The notes: generated by a model from the sequence alone, not told the origin. A stretch of DNA of 64,000 nt from Panopea generosa (GCA_029582155.1 CM055898.1:27244745-27308744); one strand, 5' to 3'; positions 35,796 through 48,689 are shown, counted from the first letter of the stretch. Numbers and translations: made by a program.

Positions 35796-36679
35796 GCTTG
35801 CTATTTTTTTACATTTACTTAAGATTTTCTTAAATTATGCCCTAACTTTAAGAACCATATTTTATTAAGCCATGCATTACGGCACCAGAAGGCTATACAC
35901 GATACAGTAAATATCGTGGCACCTATTCATGACATCCGTTCAAATAAAACTACTGCTTTCCCTTTCTATTTTTCACTTAAGCATTAGAGACCCAAAAAGA
36001 ATTCAACACATACAGAACCTATTGAGAACTATCCGTGTGGATGTTTTGATAAAGGTTATTATGTCTCGTTTGATATAGGAATTTAATGGCCAACTAAATT
36101 TTTCTTATATGAGCCTATTTCATCGTCACAACATATTGTTATAGTTTTACATTAAATTGACATTCGAGCAGACACTAGTTTTTATCAAACTTTATAGAGA
36201 CAAGGCTTTTTGAAAACTCACCATCCTCAAGTGTTACGCATCTTTCAAACGGTTTCACCACCTCGTTAGCGTTACGGTGATTTTTCACTAATTCAGTAAA
36301 AGACTGAAAATGGTTAAACTATATTGTTGAAAACGGTGTTGTTTATAAAAGAAAATTATATATCAAATTATGTTAAGCAACAAAGCAGTTTTGCAATTTT
36401 AAAACACCCATTCCAAAGTTTCCACAGAGACCTCCTTGTATATCACGAATGGTCAAGAAAACTGCTACAGTCTGTAAATGTCCGTTTGCTGCCGAGTGAT
36501 CAGAAATGTTCCGACACCATCTTGCGCGACTCAGATTTTCCAACAATTATCAACAAAAGTTAAACAATGTTAGTTTTCTTACCGCTGGTCGCGAATTTCA
36601 AAGCCATTCAACGTTATTCCACCGTCATCTAACATTACCTCCACCGCCTACTTCAGAAACTAACGGACACGGTGAACAT

Positions 36680-39165
36680 AGCAACACAAAAGAAACAATC
36701 GATATGTTTTTGTTAAAAAGTCTAAGCAACAACCATAGCAACACAAAACATACTATAGTTTTCACAACACAGTCAACCAAATTAAACAGACGATATTTCT
36801 TCAAAACAAAATCTGGGCAACAAACATAGCAACACAAACCAAGCAGACGACTTTACAACAAATCTGGACAACAAACATAGCAACACAAAAAAAAAGATCA
36901 TCTTCGTTCAAGAAAAAAAAATAACAACAAAAAAAAACTGAGCAACAATCGTAGCAACACAAAAAAACAGATCATCTTCATTTACGAAAAGAAAATGTTG
37001 TTTTTTTCAATAACAAAGTCTGAGCAATAAGCGTAGCAACACAAAACAAACATTTTATCATTCTTCACGACAAAAATTGAGCAACAAACATATTAATCCA
37101 AAACAAACAGACGATATTTCTTCACAACAAAAAAACTGAGCAACACACATAGCAACACAAAACAAACAGGCGATCTTGCTTCACATGTACACAGTCTGAG
37201 CAACAAACATAGCAACACAAAACAAACAGACGATCTTGCTTCATAACAAAGTCTAAGCAATAAACTTAGACACAGAAAATAAACAAACGATTTTGCTTTG
37301 TAGTAAAGGCTGAGCTTGTTAACAAACAAACAAAAAACACAAAATGACCATCTGTGTTCACAATAAAGACTGAGCAACACATCAAACATAGCAACACAAA
37401 ACCAACAGACGATCTTGCTTCATAACAAAGTCTAAGCAATAAACTTAGACACAGAAAAGAAACAGACGATTTTGCTTTATAGTAAAGGCTGAGCTTGTTA
37501 ACAAACAAAACAATGCAAAAAGACCATCTGTGTTCACAATAAAGACTGAGCAACAAAACGAACATAGCAACACAATACCAACAGAGGATCTTGCTTCACA
37601 ACAAAGTCTTAGCAACAAAGGTAGCAACACTAGACAAGCAGATCATCTTTCTTCACGACAAAAACTGAGCAACAATATATTAATCCAAAACAAACAGACG
37701 ATATTTTGTTCACCATAAAAACTGAGCTACAAATAAGCAGCACAATGCCAAAAGACGATCTTTATTCTAAACAAAATCTGATCAACAAACAGATTTAACT
37801 CAATAAAAACAGACGATTGTTTTCTTCACAACAACATCTAAGCAACAAACATAGCAGCACAAACCAAGCAGACGACTTCACAACAAAGTCCGAGCACCAA
37901 ATACAGCAACACAAATCAAACCAGCGTTATGTCAGCATAACAAAAGCTAAGCAACAAACAAAGCAACACAAACCAACCAGACGACTTCACAAGTTATGAA
38001 CACCAAACACAGCAACACAAAACAAACCAGTGTTTTGTCAGCATAACAAAGTCTAAGAAACAAACATAGCAACACAAAGCAAACAGACTATCTTTTTCAT
38101 AACACCGTTCAAGAAACAAACATAACAACACAAAACAAACAGACAATTATGCCTTACAACAAAGGTTGCGGTTGTCAACAAACAAAGCAACACAAAAACA
38201 CATCTGTCTTCACAACAAAATCTGAGCAACAAACAAAGACAGACGACTTCACAACAAGTTCTAAGCACCAAATACAGCACAACAAAACAAACCAGCGTTA
38301 TGTCAGCATAACAAAGTCTAATCAACAAACATAGCAACACAAAGCAAACAGACTATCATTTTCACAACACCGTCCAAGTAACAAACATAACTACACAAAA
38401 CCAACAGAACATTTTGCCTGACAACAAAGGCTGCGGTTGTCAACAAACAAAGCAACACTAAAAAACATCTGTCTTCACAACAAAATCTGAGCAACAAACA
38501 TAGCAACACAAACCAACCAGACGACTTTACAACAAGGTCTGAGCACCAAATACAGCAACACAAAACAAACCAGCGTTATGTCAGTATAACAAAGACTAAG
38601 CAACAAACATAGCAACACAAAGCAAACAGACCATCATTTTCACAACACCGTCCAAGTAATAAGCATAACAACACAAAACAAACAGACAATTTTGTCTTAC
38701 AACAAAGGCTGTGGTTGTCAACAAAGAAAGCAACACAAATAAAAATATATCTTCACAACAAAATTTGAGCAACAAACATAGCAACACAAACCAAACAGAC
38801 GACTTCACAACATAACAACACAAAAAAAACAGACACTTTTGATTTACTACAGAGGCTAAGATGTCAACAAACAAAGCAACACAAAAAAATGTATGTCTTC
38901 ACAAAAAACCTGAGCAACAAACAGAGCAACACAAAACCAACAGGCGATTGTTATTTAAATCAAAGTCTGAGCAACAAACATATCAACCCAAAACAAACAG
39001 ACTATATTTTCACAACAAAATCTGAGCAACAAACATAGCAACACAAAACCAACACATGACTTTTATAAAAAGTAAAATCTGACCAACAAACATATCAACC
39101 AAAACAAACAGACTTTTTCATAAAACATTCCAAGTAACAAACATAGCAAGACCAAAACAATCAGA
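36680..39165. repeat. 57-bp satellite, right block
   Basis: Continuation of the array, over 40 units with many indels. It contains at least two higher-order blocks. At 37200-37560, a unit with ttgttaacaaacaaa and catctgtgttcacaataaag recurs about 235 bp apart. At 38140-38890, a unit with aaggctgcggttgtcaacaa recurs at about 38163, 38427 and 38706. Minus-strand Cys/Leu-rich frames are artefacts of the 57-bp period. Confidence 0.95.
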
Positions 39166-39863
39166 TCATCTGTTATCTTAAATCTACATGATGACTCTTT
39201 TTTGTGTAAATTGGGACTGATTTTGAGGTAAATCAATTCAAGGTCAGAAAAAATATCAAATTTCTACATAAATTGTTGACACCATAGAACATTCGTTTTT
39301 AATCCAGTCCTAACGAAACTTGTCATACACGTAAATGATAATGATTGCTTAAACCAGGTTTTGTGCTGAATAGTAGAACGGTATAGACCCTATTGCAATT
39401 CTTATTTAGTATTTTAGAAAAAGACAAATTTTGTTTGTTGGTGCTAGAAGACGTTAGAATGAGTCTGTGTAGAAATACAGTTAGTCAATATAGGATCTAA
39501 CTGTAGTCCGCATTCAATATAACCTTTATGAAACAGTTTGGAATTAATTCAATTTTAAAAAGTCATTTGGCGTGTTAAAATCAAAGTAAGGCATGACGAG
39601 TTTCATACAATTTTAATTGAGCATGGAATAAATTTAGATTCTATATTTCAGTATACAATGCGCTACAACAATATTAAAGTTAAATCCAAAATAATATAGT
39701 AAAATTTCAAGGTTGGCAAAGACGGTGAATATGAAATTATAATTTAAGATACATAATTAGTATTTCGTAACCAGCGTCACAAGTCCAAGTCACACCTCCT
39801 CGTGGTGCCAACTGGTAACACTTTGATGTTAACAAATGAATTGTACCTTTAATTTTGTCATGA
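39166..39863. other. intergenic DNA, nothing recognised
   Basis: AT-rich, no open frame of note, no repeat recognised. Confidence 0.5.
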
Positions 39864-40054
39864 CGTCATCAAAGGCGTAGCTGCCTTTAGGCCGTGTATG
39901 CCCGGGCCTACACCACCGAGGTGATCAATGTATTTGCTTCGTTAAAGGCGCGAAATTATTTTTCAATCCTAAATGACATCGCTGGAATAACCCCAATTGA
40001 CAGTTCTAACTCATAACATTATGACTTAGTTTTAGTTTAATCATATTTTATTGC

Positions 40055-40145
40055 ATTTATATTTGCAGCATTGGGATTGGGCCACAAGTTCTCACAACAT
40101 TAGTTACGACCCTTCCCCTAAAATATTGCAAATAATTGAAAGAAA
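40055..40145. repeat. dispersed repeat shared with 31265-31390
   Basis: ctcacaacattagttacgac followed by c-tcccctaaaatatt matches the 31.3-kb copy. It sits just beyond the 3' side of the minus-strand LINE. Confidence 0.55.
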
Positions 40146-40599
40146 TATGACATGGCATAACACATGATAAAAGGGTAAATTTAATATAAAATGAAAAGAG
40201 AATAACCACAGTGTGTACATAATTATCCATCAGTTAATAACAACTGAAATAATAGAAAAGTAAATAAATAAATAATCACTTATACCAATGCAATTCAGTT
40301 CTTATAAGTTAAAACAATAGAAGACAGTAAAAGGTATATGGATGCAATAGATGCATTTAGATACTAAACAGACTTGTAACATAATAACAAAAATGTTGAC
40401 CCGGTTTGATCAGCAATGTTGTCATTAAAATAACTGTTTATATATCAATATTACTTATGAATGCTTGACAAAAGTTATTAAAAGCCTTTTTTTATCTAAT
40501 TGGATATAACAATGATTTTTTTATGAAGGATTTCTTAATTAGTACTCAGATACAAATCTTTTTGAAGATTTAATAATCTGTTGTAAAGCTTTGAATATT

Positions 40600-43500
40600 T
40601 ATGTATTATCAACGTATACAAGATAAGAGTTGCCATATAATATGAACTTTAAACCTAGTTGAGCGAAAAATCTCAATTCTTGAAGCAACAAACAAGTCAC
40701 ATTTAAAAAAGTAGTGCTAAGCATCTTCAGTCAAATATCCACAAATACAGACAGGATTATTCTTTAAATGGTATAAATACATATCACTATTCAATTTAAT
40801 ATATACTGCAATTATTTCTGATTCTAGCATGCAGTGTTGATAAATATCTGTTATCCTCAGAGTAATAATTTGGAGGTGTTTGAAGAGACATTCTAATATT
40901 GTTTTTAAAGGCAGATATATTTAGTATATCGCTCTTATTGCTGGGTCTAACTTGTTCCACAATGCCTACGGCAGTAAGGAGTTGCTTCATTATCTGAAAT
41001 TTTTAATTAATAATTAGTAGTGTTGCCAAGAAAGGGTGAAATCAAGTCGTTTATATAGGAAGGGACCATACCATTTAAGGCTTAGTACATGAACATAAGT
41101 ATTTGTTCCTTTCTCTTCTTTAAGAGAAACCCATCCATACTCTTTATAGAGATTTTGTAAAGAAACTGATCTTGTTAATCCGGTTACAATTCTTGCTGCT
41201 TCAATTTTTCAAGTGATTCAGCAATATGATTTGGGCATCCATCGCAAACAATTGATGAATATTCAAAAACAGGTGATAAGTAAATTTGATTTAGGACATG
41301 TCTCCTAATGGTAGATTTATAATTTCTTATTAAGCCTAACACTTAAAATGCTGATTTTCTAATAGTTTCTATATGAGTATCCCATTTTCCATTGTTACAT
41401 AATGTTAATCCAAAATGATTGTGATTATCAACAAACGTTATTCTGGTGTTATTAAAAATAAGCTGAGGCAAAGCGTGACATTGTTTAAAAGTAAATAGCA
41501 TAGTTTTATCAGGATTAAATTTATCTAGCCACTGATGGCTTAATTAGCGATCATTTTCAAATCGTGATGTATAATTCCTTCTATATCTTGAAGAGTTGAG
41601 GTTGAACAGAAAAGTGAACTGTCATCCGCATACAATCTTGTTAAACTTAACAATGATTCTGTTATGTCATTGACGACAATTAGAAACAGTAATGGGCCAA
41701 GTACAGAACCTTGGGGAACACCTGCCGATATAGATTTGAGATCAGAGTTACACGTTTGAAGACAGTTATTAATCCGTTTGAGAATATTGCCGTTTACATC
41801 ATTTTCTTTTAGTTCAAACGATAAACCTTTGTGCCAGACTCTATCAAGTGCTTTAGAAATATCACATAAAAACATACAGGAATACTGGTTACTGTCGAAT
41901 GATTGGCATATATGATGATATATATCAATGCATTGGAAATGTGTCGCGTGGTAAGGTAAAAAAAAACGATTGATATTTATATAATAAGTTGTTGCTAATT
42001 AAAAAAGTATACATATATTTGAACACTAATCTTTTTAATAATTTCCCAGTACAGCTTAATATTGATACTGGCATATAATTACTAAACATGGATTTATCTC
42101 CTTTTTTATATAGGAATTACATTTAATATCTTCCATCAATATGGAAAAATACTTTCTGACATGGAGCGATTAAATAATAATGTTAATCGTTAAGACACTG
42201 ATTTGGCTAGTCATTTTAAAATTGTATGACTTATAATATCCGACCAATTTGCCTTATTTGGATTCAATCAGAGAATTATATATTCTACTTCTGTTTATGT
42301 TACCATGATGTTATCAAGAACATTGTGAATTTTCAATGAAATTGGAGGAAGTTGAATATTAGCTTCATTAATAGATAGATGCAAAATAAGAATTTAAACA
42401 GTCAGTTTTTTCATGATCAGTTAGAAAGAACTCAGTTTCACCTGTCATTGTGGCACGACATAATGGTGGTATATTACTAGATGTGTCATTATTTTTAACA
42501 AAGTGTCTTATAGCTTTCCAGAAACTTCTAATAGCATTGAATTGCAAATCAGTAATAGTAAGATCCAAGGTGTTAAAGAAATGTTCGCTGGTTTTTTTTT
42601 TCAAATTATTAACTTTATTTCTAGATATTAACACCAGTCATACGAATTTTCTGATCTTAATGCTTTGGATATCAGTCGATCTCTTATTTTTCTGATAGTG
42701 GAATCATACCAATGTGTGTCATTGGGGCGTACAGTAACCGTTTTGGATGATATGCATCTTTTAACAAGTACTAAAAACTAAAAAAAGTAACTGTAAAAAT
42801 AATACATTTACAGTTCCACTTAAAATATCGCTCCAGTCATAGTCTGATATGAGATCATTAAATAAGTTAAAATTGTATTTTTTATGTAACCATACTGTGC
42901 GAGTATAAGATGTCTGTAAATTGTAAGAAAAAGGCAATGTTATACATGTGGTACTATGATCACTTATTCAAGTGAGACTGGAACCGTACCAAATTCAGTA
43001 TAACGAAGGTCTCCTTGGATTAAAATGGGATCTAAAGTAACTCCCATATGTTTAGGTTCATTTACTGTATTTATTAATGAGTTTGTGCTAAGCACATCTC
43101 TTAGATTCTGATAATTCGGACTCATTAAATTTTCATTTAAATCACCAATGATTAATACATTGTTTATAGTTTCAAAAGCTCTTTCAATATACTTATTTAG
43201 CTTTTTAAAAAAAAAATACAGCAGCAGTTTTTGGGGCTATTCAATGTTCATTTCGTTTTTTAATTCAATTTTAACCCAAATAGATTCGCTGCAATATACT
43301 TCTAACTGATGAACTCTTTTTTATGAATTAGTAATTTCGAAAGATATCTCACAATACCCCACCATGGTTTGTTCTATCTTTTTATATGGGACATCATAGT
43401 TATCTGTAAACAGTATCTCATCATTTGTAACTAGAGTATCAAGATGAGTTTCCGTAAAATATAACAAATCAAAATCAATAAATGAGTCTTTGATATACTC

Positions 43501-43600
43501 TGATATATATAAAAAGGGGATGACAATATAATACTCTAAAGGATTTGTATAAATACCGATATGAGCTGCGGAACAGACCAATGGCACTTCTCCACGCAAT
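40600..43600 (-). mobile_element. nearly full-length degenerate LINE (endonuclease plus reverse transcriptase)
   Basis: Read on the minus strand, in order: endonuclease remnants (FIDFDLLYFTETHLDTLV at about 43500-43430; VLIIGDLNENLMSPNYQ near 43160); a linker KVNNLKKKTSEHFFNTLD with IRHFVKNNDTSSNIPPLCRA (42634-42368); and reverse transcriptase MFLCDISKALDRVWHKGLSF, AGVPQGSVLGPLLFLIVVND, then LYADDSSLF (41875-41540), i.e. the catalytic F/YxDD box kept as YADD. A C-terminal part follows near 41280-41040 (YLSPVFEYSSIVCDGCPNH, GWVSLKEEKGTN). Many stops and shifts: dead. Same broad CR1/L2/jockey-like group as the other fragments. Confidence 0.85.
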
Positions 43601-44220
43601 TAGAACTTTACCCATTGGGGAACCAAACTACTACAACCATGGGGCGTGCCATATTGGTCCGTTAATACTACAATCTGCAAAGTGTCTATTGCTGAAGTAA
43701 AATAAGAGAGAAGGAAAGAAGAAAAATGAGAAAGAGAAAAAATCAAAAAAGGAAAAATACTGACGATATTTTTTGCGTCAACTGTGACATGTGGAGTGAA
43801 ATTTTGGCGAATTACAACACATTTATCACATTTAGAAGGCTGATTATTTAAGGGGTTTATATTCATCTATTATGTTTTGATGACGCCCTTAGTAACAGAG
43901 AAGCAAAACTTTAATATAAGCATGAGAAGCTATTGTTATGTGTTACTGCTAAATGGAAAATGTGAACAGATGGGGAAAGAAAAAATCAATAAATATACAA
44001 TGTATATAGGAAAACATACTAAATAACTATATAAGGACTGAAGTCAACAACTATTATTTCATAAAAAATTATATAAAGAATCTTATGATTTTTTAGATGA
44101 ACCACTAAACACATTACCTAAACATCACACATAAGATATATATCCAAGTGTTGATGTCATAGAATATAGCTGCTTACATTTCTATCAACAACTCATCGAA
44201 AAGAGTTAGATTATTTACTT
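43601..44220. other. non-coding remainder inside the 5.5-kb element
   Basis: A minus-strand 88-codon frame (43600-43866) lies upstream of the LINE endonuclease and could be LINE 5' sequence; no domain recognised. The remainder is AT-rich. Confidence 0.35.
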
Positions 44221-44418
44221 TCATAAAATCGTCATCATCATCATCTACACCATCATCCTAACCACCAACATCGTCATCATCACAATCATAATCATCATCT
44301 TCAACATAATCATCAATATTGATAAATTTACTCAAAGTATGATTATATTTAGTCTTAAAATGACCCTTCAGAGTATTATAAAGATATGAAAACAACATGT
44401 TCTTATTATCATCAACAT

Positions 44419-44460
<42 letters not shown>

Positions 44461-44990
44461 CAATAACAAGCATATCTTACTTACCATTCACATTCCGTAT
44501 CACCATCAACATCATCATCATAATTATCATCAGTATCAGTTATAACTTATTTACCTTTCATAAAATCATCATTTAATCATTGTTATCATAATCATCATTA
44601 TCTTCAACAATTTTTTTTTGTATCATCATCATCATCCTTTTCATTGAAATCATAATATCATAATTATTATAATCAATAATATTTTTATCATATTTACATT
44701 TCATTAATATAATAATAATCATCATTATCATCATCATCATCACCATTATCATCATCATTTTCACTATCAGTTGTATCATTTTTACACTTCATCATTATCA
44801 CCATCTTTTATCAATAATACTTAAATTATAATAACCTCTCATCAACATCATTATTATCATAGTCATCATTATTATTAATAACATTATGATAGTATCATCA
44901 CCATAATCATCAAATTCATTATTATCAATACTAGCATATAATATTTACATTTCATCAATATCATCATCAGCAGCAACGACACTATGACTG
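44220..44990. repeat. ATC-rich simple-sequence region with a CAG run
   Basis: About 0.75 kb of cat/atc trinucleotide repeats, decayed to varying degrees. A (CAG)n run of about ten units lies at 44428-44459. Minus-strand frames encode Asp/Ala or Met/Ile runs and are not genes. Confidence 0.95.
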
Positions 44991-45331
44991 CTATTACATT
45001 AGTGTTACGTTCAATATGTGTGTTATGAATATAACAATGATTACAGTTACATCAGGATATGGACATTGAAGCCGGCAGTTTGCGAGGCGAGTATGTCTAC
45101 TATTGTTTATTGTATTTGATAATGGTGTAAAACAAATGTATGTGTATTTTTTCTCGTGATCGTCAATTTTACTCAACCCTCTGTTCCATGACTTATAGCT
45201 GTAAATATGTCTTGAAATGTACCAGCAGCCACCATTTCAAGCCTATATTAAAAAATATATGAGGGAGCATATACCCCCTAGACTGCCCGGGCCTACACAT
45301 CCAACTTAAGCCAGCTACGCCCCTGCGTCAT

Positions 45332-46174
45332 TAAACTGAATTGACCAATCAGTAAAAATATTTAATTTTCAATTTGAAATTATACCATCGTTCAGAACTT
45401 GAAGATTTTAAAGTAATATACTTTTTTGTCGTATCGGTGTAATTATATGCATATTCATCACATGGATATTCATTTTAAAATTGATTCTACTTTTCAAACA
45501 TTCACAATTATTATTTATTTATGTCATACTGTCTTTAATTATGACACAAAATGATACAATAAGGTCATTAAAAATGCTTGGTTGAATCAACAATAATTGG
45601 TCATTGAAATCAAACTACTTGAAAGTACTGATAGCTGGTCTTTAATAAATATTCATACGCCTTCCTTTGATTAATATTATTATAGTTTTTAGTTTATTTT
45701 ATCCAACTTTTTAAAGAAAAAACATATCACAATGATACAATATTTTTATTGTTTGATTTGGTTTTGCTTGATTTTATTAAGTACACGAAAAAAATGAAAT
45801 TCTGCGAATAAAAAGTAGCCCCTGTCGCGTAGTACCACTGCAAAGCTTGATCACGACGACATTAACCCGGATAAAAACATATGGCTTGAGTTAATTAACA
45901 TAAAATGGAGACGTATATATAGATATACTTATGTCATCAAGATAGAAAAAAAACATAAAGGTGCAATGATTGTAACATCAAAGTGGCTAACGTGACAGGG
46001 CATGAACGCATCTGATGATAATGATGCAAGTTCAGTTCTAAATCTATAGTATACTACACACACTTTACTTTCGAGCTAAAAAGAATAAGTAGCGCATTGT
46101 ATATTTGTTAAAGAGAACAATTGAATATACTTCTCGATGTAAGTGTGTTGTGCAGTTTCGTACCAACGCAATCG

Positions 46175-46175
<1 letters not shown>
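45332..46175. other. AT-rich intergenic DNA, nothing recognised
   Basis: No gene or repeat recognised. Confidence 0.5.

Positions 46176-46212
<37 letters not shown>
46176..46212. repeat. (TA)n microsatellite
   Basis: Uninterrupted AT/TA run. Confidence 0.98.
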
Positions 46213-46214
<2 letters not shown>

Positions 46215-46279
46215 TTTTATTCATCCACACATCTAGCATCCACCCAACATCCATCATCCAACCTTCCATATTTGTCGAT

Positions 46280-46512
46280 ATCCGTGGCCGAGTGGTCTAA
46301 GGCGCCGTCTCAAGATCACTTACCTCTCACCGCTAAAGTCGTAGGTTCGAGTCCCGCCCTCTTCAAAAATTTTATGTGAAAAAGTTTCCAGTTACTAGCG
46401 GAAGGACGGTGGTTTTACACAGTCTGGCACAGCCTGAGGTCTTCCAGTAAAACTGAATATGCCATATATAACCTGAAATGTGTTGAAAATGGCGTTAAAT
46501 CCCATTAAAGAA
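46280..46512 (+). mobile_element. SINE (family 3, tRNA-Leu-like head, V-SINE-like tail), best copy
   Basis: The head gtggccgagtggtctaaggc with gtctcaagatc resembles tRNA-Leu(CAA); box B is aggttcgagtcccgc. The central part has ggacggtggttttacac and cagcctgaggtcttcc. The tail has tatataacctgaaatgtgtt and aaatggcgttaaatccc. This layout (tRNA-Leu-like head, conserved 3' domain) fits the V-SINE superfamily known in molluscs as RUDI; the family name is from memory and needs alignment. Other copies: 32232-32468 (reverse) and 27597-27665 (tail). The 78-codon frame across it is incidental. Confidence 0.85.
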
Positions 46513-48685
46513 ATTATATATATTTAATCATTTATTCATTCTGTTTACCCTGAACTGGAAGGAGAAGAAATACGTATTTAACTATCCTGCTAATTTGTTT
46601 TTCACATTCACCTCTTTCTCTTTTCAGATAATGTTTGTAATGTTTAAATTAATCATATACAGTTCGTTTACCAAATCAAGCAAGTTCTAAAGAAAACAGT
46701 GCGAAGGTAAGGTTGTTGTATATCTAATGCGTACCTGCACATTGTTTTAACGAATTTGGTATATACATATATATATAAGATTTATATGATACAACCATAC
46801 TACCATGTTAAACCTTAATCCAAATAATTAGATTATGGATACGCGTCATTCATACTGCCCTACCAAATGAATTCAAATATTTACTTAAATCAGAAGTTGC
46901 TTTTGATTATAAATAAGAACAAATATGTGCTCTAATGTATTTACTACGAGATGTCTAGTGTAAGAGAGTCTGTACAAGATTGACCAGCAGTCGTATCTGA
47001 GAAGTTTATCGGTATATTGACTGACACATGATCTAGGCGGGACTACCATACTATTGCAATGTGCTAAATTCTATGAACTGCATATGCTTTGATTTTGAAT
47101 ATTACAAGTTATAAATTATACCATCCTACGTATAGTCCTCTAGCCGCAATTTTTTTCACACAGCGAAAATATCTGTACGTGCAGGCCAATACATCTATGG
47201 GAAATGCAGTGTAGGATTCCTACCAGTATGTGATTCAATTATCTAGAAGGCTAAATATTAGCATCGCTTAATACCAATACAATTGATCAAAGCACTACAG
47301 TGCTGATGGGGGCGGAGCATATAAAATATAAAATGTCGTTATTGTTTTAGACAAACGGGTCAGTTTGAATACGTTGAAGTAGAATAGTCCCGATTACCTT
47401 TGATTCTTATACAGGGTACAAAATCTACATGTTCTATGCTTAACGTTGACCCTTTCCTCGAATAAGCCAAAAGAATGTAACTAAATGGTTTACGGCCTTT
47501 GAAAGTGTATTTTCTGCTATAGTAGGAATATCAACTGTTAAATTTGGCAAATGTCCAACTTCAAGATATTAGTTCAACTTAATGATATGAGATTTGTATC
47601 TTCAACTCAACTCGTGATATTTTCAGAAATGACAAGCTTTCTATCATATATAAAATATCAAAGTGCTCTGAATCTAGCACGATGAATTCCACTTTGAGTA
47701 TATTCATTTACTATTTTCTTTATTGATTTCTCTAGCACAACAGTGAAACAATTCGTTTAAAAGACGAAAAGCAGAAATGTGTATGTCGACATAAATAATT
47801 GATTCTTACATTTATATTTTCTGGGGCCCTATATCACCCCATAAACGGAACCGCACTAGCCAATATGTTATGGCGCCGATTTTTAGACACATCTGGATGT
47901 TTGCGTATTTTTGCTACGGAAACACAAATGCTTTAACTCTTATGTGTTTAAATGGAAATTATCTTCCGTTCCAATTATTGGAAATATATGAAATATTTAC
48001 TAAACAAAAAAAACAACAGCACTGACATTATTCATAACTCGATTAATCTCGATTAATCTCGAATTCTTTTTAGGAATACAAGTCTGTTTTTAAACATTTG
48101 GGAGAAACTGCAAGTCACGTGACTGACATTAGCATATCTCTAATTTAGAACGAGTATTGATTATTTACTGGAATAAGCAAGGAACTATGTAAGTATAGTT
48201 CCTTGGCATAAGGGACAGATCTAGAAAAGTTTCGTTCCCGTTTTCAATGAAATATAGTAAATATATTTACGACTAATTGTTAAAAACGCAGTTGTCTGTC
48301 TTGAATTGCTGTCCAAGATGGCGTCCTGAAAAATCTTTTGGTCACGTGACCATAGATCAGCGCGTCTGTATTCATGCGTTTTAATTCCTGTGTGCTGATT
48401 AATAGCACTGAATATAAACTTGGAATTTATCCGATACACAATTGTTTATAGGTATAAATCGTCGCTGTCTGTTATAATATTAATGTTTTCGTTGAAATAG
48501 GCGAATCTACTGTTTAAAGTGAGTTCGAACGCTTATCAGGGGGTGGAACTATTTGATGGTGGTTGTCAGGTATGCATTAACACGATACACGGTTGTAGAT
48601 TTGCGGTATAGGAAAATAATCATGTTAGCTCTGAGAGCAGTTGCTAAAGCACCGCCCCCAATAAATGTAATATAATGAACGGATG
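46513..48685. other. AT-rich intergenic DNA, nothing recognised
   Basis: No gene recognised. A small tandem repeat, ctcgattaat x2-3, lies at 48036-48062. Confidence 0.5.
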
Positions 48686-48689
48686 ACAT

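Larger units (their letters stand above)
33783..36674. mobile_element. 2.9-kb element with about 450-bp terminal inverted repeats (CACNGTG ends)
   Basis: Left terminal repeat 33783-34227 and right terminal repeat 36203-36674 are inverted copies, with loops and indels. The outer ends read cacagtgtcc and caccgtgtcc; inner landmarks are taacgttgaatgg, ttacagactgtagc, gttttcttga-cattcg, ttcttttataaacaacacc and ttgaggatggt. The host is the 57-bp satellite: left flank gcaacaaacat, right flank aacatagcaacac. Removing the element and one aacat restores the satellite consensus, so the target duplication is 5 bp (33778-33782 and 36675-36679). The interior (34228-36202) has no recognised transposase and holds two smaller MITEs. 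CAC-type ends with a 5-bp duplication are known from Transib/RAG-like transposons; membership is inference. Confidence 0.85.
39870..45325. mobile_element. hAT-like TIR element, 5.5 kb, with nested LINE
   Basis: Left end caaaggcgtagctgcctt-ag, then gtgtatgcccgggc. Right end as reverse complement: caggggcgtagctggcttaa, then gtgtaggcccgggc. The terminal repeats are about 45 bp. The direct repeat cgtcat lies just outside each end (39864-39869 and 45326-45331); the 8-bp version would be gacgtcat/tgcgtcat with two mismatches. 'CAGGGGCGTAGC' ends are typical of hAT transposons (8-bp duplications). No transposase seen; the inside is filled by a degenerate LINE and ATC-rich sequence. Because the span is long, a chance pairing of two solo ends cannot be excluded. 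Confidence 0.6.

Noticed and set aside
32583-38874. Many minus-strand Cys/Leu-rich frames resembling membrane proteins
   Set aside because: They follow the 57-bp satellite period (19 codons) and shift frame at every indel; no start, splice or domain support.
44258-44473. Asp/Ala-rich minus-strand frame
   Set aside because: Simple ATC/CAG repeats translated.
46290-46375. Possible tRNA-Leu gene
   Set aside because: No proper 3' acceptor stem; continues into a SINE tail found at two other places in the window.
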